Origin: JAPLVS01 sp043809265
GTDB lineage: Archaea > Iainarchaeota > Iainarchaeia > Iainarchaeales > DTGL01
DNA length: 12,448 nucleotides
NCBI GenBank assembly: GCA_043809265.1
Contig: JAZDDY010000041.1
Location: 1-12,448 of the forward strand
Reading direction: 5' to 3'
Of this stretch, positions 6,445 through 12,448 are shown in pieces. The notes under the pieces are model-generated. The model did not search any database, had not been told where the DNA came from, and saw only the letters and a list, made by a program, of their open reading frames with translations. Made by a program: the position numbers and the translations under genes. Position 1 is the first letter of the stretch. Each line of letters opens with the position of its first letter.

Positions 6445-7092
6445 ATGTACATTATAATCGCAGGGCATTCGCCTTTCGCAGAAGAGCTCGCAAGGCTTTC
6501 GCTTGCAAAAAGCACAGGCAACAGGGTTGTGCTGCTTGTGAGGGACAAGGACGAGGCGCTCAGGATAGGCAGCGAACTCGATTCCGCAATCGTGGTCAAC
6601 GGCGATGCGACCGAACCCGAAACATTCGACGATTTGAACCTCAACAAGTGCGATATTTTTGTGGCAGCGACCGACAGCGACAAGGCAAACGTCCTTTCCG
6701 GAATTTACGCCAAAAACGAGGGCGCAAAAAAGATTTTTGTCAAAATAGCAGAGCACGAGGCGAACCCGATCCTCAAAAAACTCGGCTTTGTGCCGATAAG
6801 CCCGGACCTTTTCGCGGCAAGGTCGGTTGAATTGATGCTTACCAGGCCTGCAGTCAACGAGCTTGTCAGCATAGGCATAGGCCAGTTTGACATGGTCGAA
6901 GTGAAGGCAAAGGACACAAAGCTTGCCGGATTAAATCTTGGGGGCGCGGAAGGAAACCACTTCAACGCAATAGCAACCTACTGTGAAGGCAAGTACGATT
7001 TCGCCAACGACAGGAAAATCACGCCAGAAGACACGGTAATACTGCTGATAGAATCAGGCAAGGAAAAAGAAGCCGAAAAAGAATATCACTAA
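6445..7092 (+). CDS. trkA: TrkA-family RCK potassium-uptake regulator with atypical glycine loop
   Basis: The protein has 215 residues: an N-terminal TrkA_N (RCK Rossmann) domain at about 1-130 and a TrkA_C domain at about 140-210. The NGDATEPETF stretch with following CDIFVAATDSDKANV, and the C-terminal pattern around ITPEDTVILLIE, are characteristic. Asp34 after the second strand is kept in VRDKD. The nucleotide loop is unusual: where the family has GxGxxG, this protein has GHSPFA (7-12), keeping Gly7 but with Ser9 and Ala12. RCK proteins bind NAD(H) or ATP/ADP and gate TrkH/KtrB on the cytosolic side; nucleotide preference may be altered here. The single RCK unit resembles KtrA more than the two-unit E. 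coli TrkA. Convergent with the next minus-strand gene. Confidence 0.9.
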   Translation: MYIIIAGHSPFAEELARLSLAKSTGNRVVLLVRDKDEALRIGSELDSAIVVNGDATEPETFDDLNLNKCDIFVAATDSDKANVLSGIYAKNEGAKKIFVKIAEHEANPILKKLGFVPISPDLFAARSVELMLTRPAVNELVSIGIGQFDMVEVKAKDTKLAGLNLGGAEGNHFNAIATYCEGKYDFANDRKITPEDTVILLIESGKEKEAEKEYH

Positions 7093-7109
7093 AGCAGGCG
7101 GAGTCAGGC

Positions 7110-8495
7110 TCAAACCAGGGTTATTTTTCCAGTGCTTCCGTCCACTTTTACTTTTACGCCTTCTTTCAGGCAGCCTGCGCCTTTCACCTGCACAACGCAC
7201 GGCAGGCCCATTTCCCTTGCCACAATCGCGCTGTGGGCAAGCATGCCGCCTGTCTCGCTTACCACCGCAAGGCATTTGCCGTAAAAGATTACAAGCTCAG
7301 GCGAAAAGCTTTTCGAAAAAATAATGTCGCCTTCCGAAACCTTCAGCCTGTCTGCCGTTGATTCCACAAACACAAGCCTGCCTTCGGCCTGGCTTTTTGA
7401 GCCGACGCTGAAGCCAAAAATGCCTTTTTCAGAATGCTCTTTCTCGAAAAAAGCCTTGCCGCCCTTCAACGCAATCCTTGCCGGAAGGAGGAACGCCTGG
7501 TTTTCCTTGAATTCCGCCTTCCTTTTCAGGCATATGCCTTTTGCGATATTCTTATCTGAAAGCGCGAGTGAAAGCTCAGAGGGCTTGAGGTAAAAGATTT
7601 CATTTCCAATTCCGCTCTGCCTCCCTGTTTCAATGAATGCCTTTCTCAGCACAGAGAGGTGCATTGCACAGCAGAGCTTGGCGTTTTCCCGCCAGACATA
7701 GTGCGGCTCAATTGGAACAGGAATGCCGGCAAGCAATTCAATCATTGCAGGGTCTTCCCAAAGAAAAGGCCTTGAACTGTCATAAGGGGCGAAAGAGAAA
7801 AAACCGAAATTTTCCAAGAGGCCTTCCCGCCTGCCGTTGCGCGCGCTTTCGATGATTTCCTTCATGAGGTTCTGCCCGGCCGCAAAAGAAGCCTTCAGCC
7901 TGATTTTGAGCGACATCGCCAGCGATGAAATTAGGGAATAGCGCATTGAAGCCAGTGCGCCCTCCATTGCAGGCTGAACAACAGTCAACGGGTCTTCGGC
8001 TGCAGAATTTTCTTTCCAGAACGAAAAAGACCTGTTGTAATGTTCTCCGAAAGAGCCGAGCTCGCCGTTGATTTTCAGTGCTGCAACCGAAACCCTTGCC
8101 GCATTCCTCGCCAGCTCGAACGGCTGTGCTGCAATAAAAGCGATATTGGCAATGTTTAAAGGCACGCGCTCCGAAATCCCCTCGTTCGAATAAGAAAATG
8201 CTTTTTCTGGGCCGATTCTCCTGAGGAACCTTTCCTCGGTGTTCCTGCAGAAAAACATTTCATCCGCAATAAACGCAAGGTACCTTGAATCGAAAGGCAT
8301 TGACGCAAGCCCGAATTCATTGTATGCCTTCCAGAAAACAGAATTGAACAATTTTTCAAAGAACTCGCGGTTGCATGGCATCACTTTTCTGGCAAGGCCG
8401 GAATTCTCGTTTTTTTCAAGCAAAATCATTTCTTTGTCGAAAAGCGGATTTTCTTCATGGAATTTCAAGAGGGCGCTTTCGGCTGCACTGTTCAT
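7110..8495 (-). CDS. PEP-utilising-enzyme phosphohistidine (swivelling) domain protein lacking an ATP-grasp domain
   Basis: The protein has 461 residues from ATG 8495. About residues 360-461 are a clear PEP-utilisers mobile domain: SETGGMLAHSAIVAREMGLP with the phospho-accepting His421, ending VDGSTGKITLV. Residues 1-345 are mostly helical and include FYLKPSEL (301-308), a pattern found in the middle domain of rifampicin phosphotransferase and PEP-synthase-like proteins. The N-terminal ATP-grasp (PPDK_N) domain that normally phosphorylates the histidine is absent, as is a PEP/pyruvate-binding barrel. It may work with a separate ATP-grasp partner or with another phosphate donor; the acceptor substrate is unknown. 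No membrane span. The start overlaps the stop of the upstream membrane-protein gene as ATGA, with SD-like GAGG and GGAAGG before it, implying translational coupling. The frame is open up to 8618, but that stretch overlaps the upstream gene and is not used. Confidence 0.85.
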   Translation of the reverse strand: MNSAAESALLKFHEENPLFDKEMILLEKNENSGLARKVMPCNREFFEKLFNSVFWKAYNEFGLASMPFDSRYLAFIADEMFFCRNTEERFLRRIGPEKAFSYSNEGISERVPLNIANIAFIAAQPFELARNAARVSVAALKINGELGSFGEHYNRSFSFWKENSAAEDPLTVVQPAMEGALASMRYSLISSLAMSLKIRLKASFAAGQNLMKEIIESARNGRREGLLENFGFFSFAPYDSSRPFLWEDPAMIELLAGIPVPIEPHYVWRENAKLCCAMHLSVLRKAFIETGRQSGIGNEIFYLKPSELSLALSDKNIAKGICLKRKAEFKENQAFLLPARIALKGGKAFFEKEHSEKGIFGFSVGSKSQAEGRLVFVESTADRLKVSEGDIIFSKSFSPELVIFYGKCLAVVSETGGMLAHSAIVAREMGLPCVVQVKGAGCLKEGVKVKVDGSTGKITLV

Positions 8496-9370
8496 CCTTC
8501 CAAAACCTCGAAGCCTTTTTCGCCTGCAACGACATTCATCGAGCCTGAACAGCTGCCGCCTGCCTCCAGCGCCATTTTCCCGAAGCCTGTGTCCGAAGGC
8601 AGGATTTTTATAGGGCAATAAGCCCTTTCCATGCCTGACTCCTTTTTTTCAAGGCAGTTTTTTTCAGGGGCGAATGAAAGCTCTTTCCCTGCGGCCTTAA
8701 GCGTGCATTGCCCTGAATTTTCAGGCACAAGCCAGAGCGCTTCAACAACAGTTTTTCCGCCTGCTTCCGATTCCATGGCCGGCGCTCCAGCAATGTCCTC
8801 GCTCACAGAAGGCTTTTCTGCAGGCGCAGCAAAAGGCATGCCTGCCTGGCTTTGCATTTCATTGAATGCGGGTTCTGGCCTGCCGCCTATAACCGGCGTT
8901 GTTTCAATCGAAAGCATTATCGAGGCAAAGCCGAGGGCAAGCACGAAAACAGAAAAAACAGCGATTGAAACAATCAGCCCTGCCTTTTTTTCTGAATTCC
9001 TTATCTCCCTGAAACCCGCAAGGAAAAGGCACGCAAAAAAGATTGCTGCCGCGGCGGCAGAAGCCGCCAGTGCTTCGCCTGCCTCAAGCGGATGCAAAAC
9101 AAAAGAGGCGCCTGCGACAAGCAGCAATGCGAAAAAGATTTTCCCGAAAGAAGGCAGGATAAAGCCGGCAATCGAATGGAGGGGCTTACCGAAAAACTTT
9201 TTTGTCGCAATGCCCTGCAGTGCAATCCAGCAGAACAGGCCAACAAACATGTTGAAAAGCACTGAAAGGATGGAAAGCGAGGCAATATACAAAATCGGGG
9301 GCACAATGACTATGGCGTTCACTGAACCTAAAAATAAAAGAAAAGAAATCAAGAAAAGTGCGCGCTTCAT
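8492..9370 (-). CDS. Polytopic membrane protein with extracellular cysteine-containing tail, unknown function
   Basis: I do not recognise this 292-residue protein. Residues 1-20 look like a signal peptide or first span. Further hydrophobic spans lie near 24-52, 68-92, 99-120 and 130-154. Residues 158-205 form a Pro/Ala/Glu/Gly-rich flexible linker. Residues 206-292 are a small soluble domain with four cysteines (222, 239, 252, 274), enough for two disulfides, so this tail probably faces outside. ATG 9370 overlaps the TGA of the lipoprotein gene as ATGA, with GAGG 8 bases upstream, and its own TGA overlaps the next ATG in the same way. The middle position in the coupled unit suggests it links an outside lipoprotein to a cytosolic phosphohistidine protein, but no signalling domain is visible. 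Confidence 0.8.
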   Translation of the reverse strand: MKRALFLISFLLFLGSVNAIVIVPPILYIASLSILSVLFNMFVGLFCWIALQGIATKKFFGKPLHSIAGFILPSFGKIFFALLLVAGASFVLHPLEAGEALAASAAAAAIFFACLFLAGFREIRNSEKKAGLIVSIAVFSVFVLALGFASIMLSIETTPVIGGRPEPAFNEMQSQAGMPFAAPAEKPSVSEDIAGAPAMESEAGGKTVVEALWLVPENSGQCTLKAAGKELSFAPEKNCLEKKESGMERAYCPIKILPSDTGFGKMALEAGGSCSGSMNVVAGEKGFEVLEG

Positions 9371-10134
9371 CCAGAAAGCCTCGCTTTTAGAGCGTCAAAC
9401 GTCGTGCCTGCCGGGCTTTCGCCGCCGCACGAAAAGGCAGCGGCCTGCTTTCCGCCAATCACTGCTTCCACATACCCGTAAAAGTATCCATTTGCAGGGC
9501 AGTTGTCCTGCGAATCCGTTGAAAAGAATTCCTGTGGCACCAGGCCTTTTATTTCCGCAAATTCTTCAGCGGTTATAGTTTTGACGCTTGAATCAAGGAG
9601 TTCGCCGTCCCTAAGCCCGAATTTTTCAAAAACTATTTTGTTGTTTGAAAATACATGGAAGTCTGTGAATTCCTTTCCCTTGCCGTAAATAAAGTGCACC
9701 AGTTCAGCCTCCATGCTTTCGGCGCAAAGGCCTTTTGCCTTTTCATAAGCCTCTTTTTCGAATTCCTGTTCTTTCACAGGAACGCTCCTGCTTTTTGTTT
9801 CCTTGCCGTTGTTGTAAAAAATATGGAATGATTCGCAGCCCTGGCATTCGACGAACCGGCTTTCCTTCAGGCGGCTGTCAAGAAAGGAAAATGCATCGTT
9901 TAATTTTGCCATGTCTGCACTGCAAAAGGAAGCATCGTAACTCATCATGTCTGAGCTTTGCTTCATGAAAACAAAGCCGTCGTCCAAGGCGATTATTTCA
10001 TCAAAGCAAAGGCGGCCGGTGCAGGCAGGGTCCTGGAATACCGCCTCAAAATACCCGGCCTGCTGTTTTTGGGGCTCGGTGCAGCCAGCCAAGGCAAGCG
10101 CTAAAGCCAAAAATGCGAAAACTGTTTTTTCCAT
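9367..10134 (-). CDS. Cysteine-rich secreted lipoprotein, apparent two-repeat protein, unknown function
   Basis: The protein has 255 residues from ATG 10134. The signal peptide MEKTVFAFLALALALAGC ends in a good lipobox (LAGC) with lipidated Cys18. The mature part is rich in cysteine (39, 43, 71, 97, 100, 137, 212, 236). It looks like two related halves, about 27-137 and 147-253. Each has a strand pair (DEIIALDDGFVF against TDFHVFSNNKIVF), then a short helix (ADMAKLNDAFSFL against AEEFAEIKGLV), then a second strand pair and a final helix. This pattern resembles small secreted domains such as DUF6438, without certainty. The start at 10134 rather than 10152 is favoured because AATATT is centred 26.5 bases upstream and the signal peptide begins properly there. 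It is the first gene of a three-gene unit with ATGA overlaps. Confidence 0.82.
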   Translation of the reverse strand: MEKTVFAFLALALALAGCTEPQKQQAGYFEAVFQDPACTGRLCFDEIIALDDGFVFMKQSSDMMSYDASFCSADMAKLNDAFSFLDSRLKESRFVECQGCESFHIFYNNGKETKSRSVPVKEQEFEKEAYEKAKGLCAESMEAELVHFIYGKGKEFTDFHVFSNNKIVFEKFGLRDGELLDSSVKTITAEEFAEIKGLVPQEFFSTDSQDNCPANGYFYGYVEAVIGGKQAAAFSCGGESPAGTTFDALKARLSG

Positions 10135-10156
10135 GCAATACTTAAAGGGCAAAGTG

Positions 10157-10164
10157 AAATATTA
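10157..10164 (-). promoter_or_regulatory. TATA-like box for the three-gene lipoprotein unit
   Basis: TAATATTT on the minus strand has its AATATT core centred at 10160.5, 26.5 bases before ATG 10134. With no further promoter needed at the two overlapping junctions, it probably drives all three genes to 7110. Confidence 0.5.
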
Positions 10165-10196
10165 AGGTTTGCTTTTGTTTCGGCTTTTCCCTTTTT

Positions 10197-10790
10197 TTAA
10201 CTTTTTTCGGCAAATTTCCTTTCCGCCCTTGAATAGAAAATCCTCATCCATTGCTTGAATAGGGGGTTTGGGGCAGTAATGACTGCTGCCTTCAATTCAC
10301 CGAGGGCTTTTCTTTTTACTTCTGGATTTCTGCTGTTAGCTACCCCGAAAAAATTCCCAGCAGACCGTTCCATAGCTTCTAAATATCGGCCGATCTCTTT
10401 TTCCGGGCCTAATAAAAGGAATCGCCTGACATCCTTGATTTGTTTATAAGACCCTTCACTCAAAACCAAGGAGACAAGGCTGTTTATTAGGGCAGCGCGC
10501 CCGGATGACCTTTGTTCGCGAACCAGCCCCCGTTTGAGCCTTTCGATCTCGATTGTGGCGGTCTGCCTTGGCTCCTTTTGGGGCTGGATGGAAACCGGTG
10601 CATTACGCACGAGTTCAGTCTTTGTTGGTTCCCGGCCTGCCTGAGCCAAAGGCTTTGCAGGCTCTGGCGCCAGCCCCTGAACCTGCAGTCTATTCACGAT
10701 TGGACCATTGGTTTTTCCAGAAATTTCGTTAATAGGCGCTGCATGGTTTGCAACAGGCGCCTTTGTTTGCTTGTATCTTCCCCTCGGCAT
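10197..10790 (-). CDS. Unrecognised basic 197-residue protein
   Basis: I do not recognise the family. Residues 1-75 are low in hydrophobics and rich in Pro, Ala, Gln, Asn and Lys, so probably disordered. Residues 76-197 are helical and rich in Arg and Lys (IEIERLKRGLVREQ, ALINSLVSLVL, RRFLLLGPEKEIGRYLEAMER, KQWMRIFYSRAERKF). No signal peptide or membrane span is present, so it is cytosolic. The helical half could be a small interaction or nucleic-acid-binding domain, but nothing fixes this. Its codon use is broader than its neighbours', with CGA, CGT, AGA, CTA, TTA and GTA all appearing. ATG 10790 lies 26.5 bases from a CTTAAA box. The lipoprotein unit starts 62 bases downstream with its own promoter. 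Confidence 0.7.
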   Translation of the reverse strand: MPRGRYKQTKAPVANHAAPINEISGKTNGPIVNRLQVQGLAPEPAKPLAQAGREPTKTELVRNAPVSIQPQKEPRQTATIEIERLKRGLVREQRSSGRAALINSLVSLVLSEGSYKQIKDVRRFLLLGPEKEIGRYLEAMERSAGNFFGVANSRNPEVKRKALGELKAAVITAPNPLFKQWMRIFYSRAERKFAEKS

Positions 10791-10813
10791 AATAAGGAAA
10801 TGAACGGAAAAGG

Positions 10814-10819
10814 TTTAAG
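10814..10819 (-). promoter_or_regulatory. TATA-like box for the 197-residue gene
   Basis: CTTAAA on the minus strand is centred 26.5 bases from ATG 10790. It lies in the 104-base gap between divergent genes; a second TTTAAG follows at 10822-10827. Confidence 0.5.
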
Positions 10820-10852
10820 TCTTTAAGCATTGTACCAATTTTTCCGGCTAAC

Positions 10853-10890
10853 TTTTATATCCTGTTCCGCATAATATCATGGCATGGTGG
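10853..10890 (+). promoter_or_regulatory. Promoter and ribosome binding site of the radical SAM gene
   Basis: TTTTATAT (10853-10860) is a good TATA box and places the transcript start near 10883. GGTGG (10886-10890) lies 4 bases before ATG 10895 and can act as SD in a very short leader. An ATG at 10879 is out of frame. Confidence 0.55.
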
Positions 10891-10894
10891 AACA

Positions 10895-12370
10895 ATGCGC
10901 ATTTTGGTTTTAAACCCCCCGTTCAAGCCGCGCTTTTCGCGCACTTCGCGCTCGCCGGCGGTAAGCAAGGGCGGCTGCGTGTATTACCCGATCTGGCTGG
11001 CGTATGCGACAGGCGTCCTCCATGAAGCAGGGCACAAGGTTAAACTGGTTGACGCTCCAGCGGAAAACCTTTCCCTTGAAGAAGTTCTGGGAATTGCAAA
11101 AGAGTTCAAGCCGAAAATGGTTGTTCTCGACACAAGCACAGCAAGCATTCACAGCGACATAATGGTCGCGGAAGCGCTGAAAAAACAATCCAAATGCTTC
11201 ACTGTGCTTGTGGGGACGCATGTGAGCGCAATGCCTGAATGGGCTTTGAAGGAAGGAAAAAGCATCGATGCGGTCTGCATTAAAGAATACGATTATACGT
11301 TGAGGGATTTGGCAGGCGAGCTCTCCAAAAAAAACCCTGCCCTCGAAAAAGTGAAAGGCATCGCCTGGAGAAAAAAAACAAAAATAAAAATCAACGAATT
11401 ACGCCCACTCATTGAAAACCTTGACGAACTGCCTTTTGTGAGCAAGGTCTACAAGGAATTCCTCGGGCAAAAGAATTATTTTTATCCGGCAAACCTTTTC
11501 CCTGAAATAACGATTGTCAGCGGGAGAGGCTGCCCTTACAGGTGCACGTTCTGCCTGCTGCCCCAAACGCTGTTTTCAAGGGCTTACAGGACAAGAAGCA
11601 TTCCAAATGTGATTGAGGAAATAAAATATATTTTGAAAGAATTCCCTGAAACAAAGGAAATATTCTTCGAAGACGACACATTTACCGCAAACAGGCACAG
11701 GGTGAAAGAATTCTGCAATGCTGTGCAAAAGGAAGGCCTCAAATTCACATGGTCTGCGAACGCGCGTGCGGATGTCGACCTTGAAACCCTGATGGCAATG
11801 AAACAGGCAGGCTGCAGGCTGCTCTGCGTCGGCGTGGAATCAGGCGAGCAGAAAATATTGAACGACATCCACAAGGGCACCAGGGTTGAGGGAATTGCAA
11901 TGTTCATGAAGGATGCGAAAAAGGCAGGCATTTTGGTCCACGGGTGCTTTATATTGGGCAACCAGGGCGAAACAAAAGAAACAATAAGGAAAACAATAGA
12001 TTTCGCAAAGCGCCTTGACCCTGACACCGCACAGTTCTTCCCGATAATGGTTTACCCTGGAACAGAAGCATTCGATTACTTCAAAGAAAAAGGCTTTTTG
12101 ACCACGACAGATTTCTCGCAATGGGTGAATGAGGAAGGCTCGCATAACACGATTGTTTCAAGGCCTGGTCTGAGCAACGAGGAACTGGTCGGCTTCTGCG
12201 ACCTCGGCAGGCGCGAATTCTATATAAGGCCGAAATACATCGGCAAAAAACTCGTGCAGGGGCTCACAAGCCCGAAAGAAATACCGCGCCTTGCAAAAGC
12301 CTCAGGCACCTTATTCAAATACCTTGTGCGCGGCACCAAACAGCCGGAAAAAAAGCAGGCGAAAAAATGA
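10895..12370 (+). CDS. B12-binding-domain radical SAM protein
   Basis: The protein has 491 residues. The N-terminus (about 1-150) is a cobalamin-binding-type Rossmann domain: MRILVLNPPFKPR, YPIWLAYATGVLHEAGH, VVLDTSTASIHSD and LVGTHVSAMPEWAL. The DxHxxG cobalamin-ligand motif is not evident. The radical SAM domain (about 195-400) has GRGCPYRCTFC with the [4Fe-4S] cysteines at 213, 217 and 220, and the later VGVESGEQKILNDIHKG typical of SAM binding. A roughly 90-residue C-terminal extension ends in a Lys-rich tail. The overall pattern is that of the HpnJ-like class, whose members act on lipids and other poorly reactive carbons. Archaeal relatives include enzymes of membrane-lipid modification, so a lipid or envelope substrate is a reasonable guess only. 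Its stop overlaps the start of the glycosyltransferase gene (ATGA), suggesting a shared pathway. Confidence 0.9.
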   Translation: MRILVLNPPFKPRFSRTSRSPAVSKGGCVYYPIWLAYATGVLHEAGHKVKLVDAPAENLSLEEVLGIAKEFKPKMVVLDTSTASIHSDIMVAEALKKQSKCFTVLVGTHVSAMPEWALKEGKSIDAVCIKEYDYTLRDLAGELSKKNPALEKVKGIAWRKKTKIKINELRPLIENLDELPFVSKVYKEFLGQKNYFYPANLFPEITIVSGRGCPYRCTFCLLPQTLFSRAYRTRSIPNVIEEIKYILKEFPETKEIFFEDDTFTANRHRVKEFCNAVQKEGLKFTWSANARADVDLETLMAMKQAGCRLLCVGVESGEQKILNDIHKGTRVEGIAMFMKDAKKAGILVHGCFILGNQGETKETIRKTIDFAKRLDPDTAQFFPIMVYPGTEAFDYFKEKGFLTTTDFSQWVNEEGSHNTIVSRPGLSNEELVGFCDLGRREFYIRPKYIGKKLVQGLTSPKEIPRLAKASGTLFKYLVRGTKQPEKKQAKK

Positions 12371-12448
12371 AAGCCAGCGTTATAATCCCTGTGCGCAACG
12401 GCGCTTCCGCAATAGGAGCCTGCCTTAAAGCGCTTTTATCGCAAAATC
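12367..12448 (+). CDS. Family 2 glycosyltransferase, N-terminal fragment (runs off the window)
   Basis: Only 27 codons are inside the window: MKASVIIPVRNGASAIGACL then KALLSQN. This is the standard start of a GT-A fold family 2 glycosyltransferase: a first strand SVIIPVRN, then the helix ending LxALLxQ. These enzymes transfer sugars from nucleotide-sugar donors at the cytosolic face of the membrane. The ATG lies inside the TGA of the radical SAM gene (ATGA overlap, weak SD), so translation is probably coupled. Confidence 0.85.
   Translation, partial: MKASVIIPVRNGASAIGACLKALLSQN

Noticed and set aside
6199..6756. Minus-strand open frame across the trkH-trkA junction
   Set aside because: It is antisense to two confidently identified genes and its product has no coherent domain.
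8496..8618. Upstream extension of the phosphohistidine protein
   Set aside because: The extra residues are Arg-rich, overlap the coding end of the membrane-protein gene in another frame and lack a start signal. ATG 8495 gives a standard ATGA overlap with SD-like sequence.
9050..9066. GC-rich inverted repeat around GCCGCGGC
   Set aside because: It lies in a run of alanine codons of the membrane protein (AASAAAAA), where repeated GCN codons make such symmetry by chance.
8631..9578. Long plus-strand open frame (315 codons) opposite the membrane-protein gene
   Set aside because: It is antisense to a well-supported gene with signal peptide, membrane spans and ATGA overlaps at both ends. Its own product is Ser/Ala/Lys-rich without a recognisable domain, and no promoter or SD precedes it.
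11584..12027. Minus-strand open frame inside the radical SAM gene
   Set aside because: It is a shadow of the conserved catalytic region, with no start signal of its own.
1..12448. CRISPR array, tRNA or rRNA gene, transposon ends
   Set aside because: No regularly spaced repeats, no cloverleaf-like or rRNA-like segment, and no transposase or terminal inverted repeats were seen on either strand by eye.

Overview
The window reads as a piece of an archaeal chromosome with densely packed genes on both strands. The domain is inferred mainly from the promoters. A/T hexamers of TATA type (TTTAAA, TTAAAT, AATATT, CTTAAA) sit with their centres 26.5-27.5 bases before the chosen start codon of seven genes, which is the geometry of leaderless archaeal mRNAs. 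A smaller set of genes has a TATA-like box further upstream plus a Shine-Dalgarno (SD) sequence. TTG and GTG starts, many AGG arginine codons, the small gene set and several unrecognised short proteins would fit a small-genome (DPANN-like) archaeon, but that placement is only a guess. I see no rRNA, tRNA, CRISPR array, transposase or integrase.

Layout. 1-417 (-): truncated EamA-type drug/metabolite transporter. 471-1214 (+): YgjP/DUF45 zinc metallopeptidase-like protein, divergent from the transporter and apparently sharing one palindromic TATA box with it. 1248-1727 (+): guanine-deaminase-like nucleobase deaminase. 3013-1729 (-): an unrecognised 296-residue protein followed by a PspC-domain membrane protein, whose stop lies one base from the deaminase stop. 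3146-4123 (+): HAD phosphatase of the SerB-like type with basic tails. 4270-4785 (+): small lipoprotein. 4946-7092 (+): potassium uptake pair, a TrkH channel subunit and a TrkA-type RCK regulator with an altered glycine loop.

10134-7110 (-): a three-gene unit joined by two ATGA overlaps. It encodes a secreted cysteine-rich lipoprotein, a membrane protein with an extracellular tail, and a cytosolic protein carrying the phosphohistidine swivelling domain of PEP-utilising enzymes without an ATP-grasp domain. This is the best candidate in the window for an undescribed system. 10790-10197 (-): unrecognised basic 197-residue protein with broader codon use. 10895-12448 (+): B12-binding radical SAM enzyme joined by another ATGA overlap to the start of a family 2 glycosyltransferase, which runs off the window. 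This pair suggests envelope, lipid or glycan modification.

Working together: the clear functional pair is TrkH/TrkA for potassium uptake. The lipoprotein, membrane protein and phosphohistidine protein are probably co-translated and span outside, membrane and cytosol. The radical SAM and glycosyltransferase genes are probably co-translated too. The rest are single-gene or two-gene units with their own promoters.
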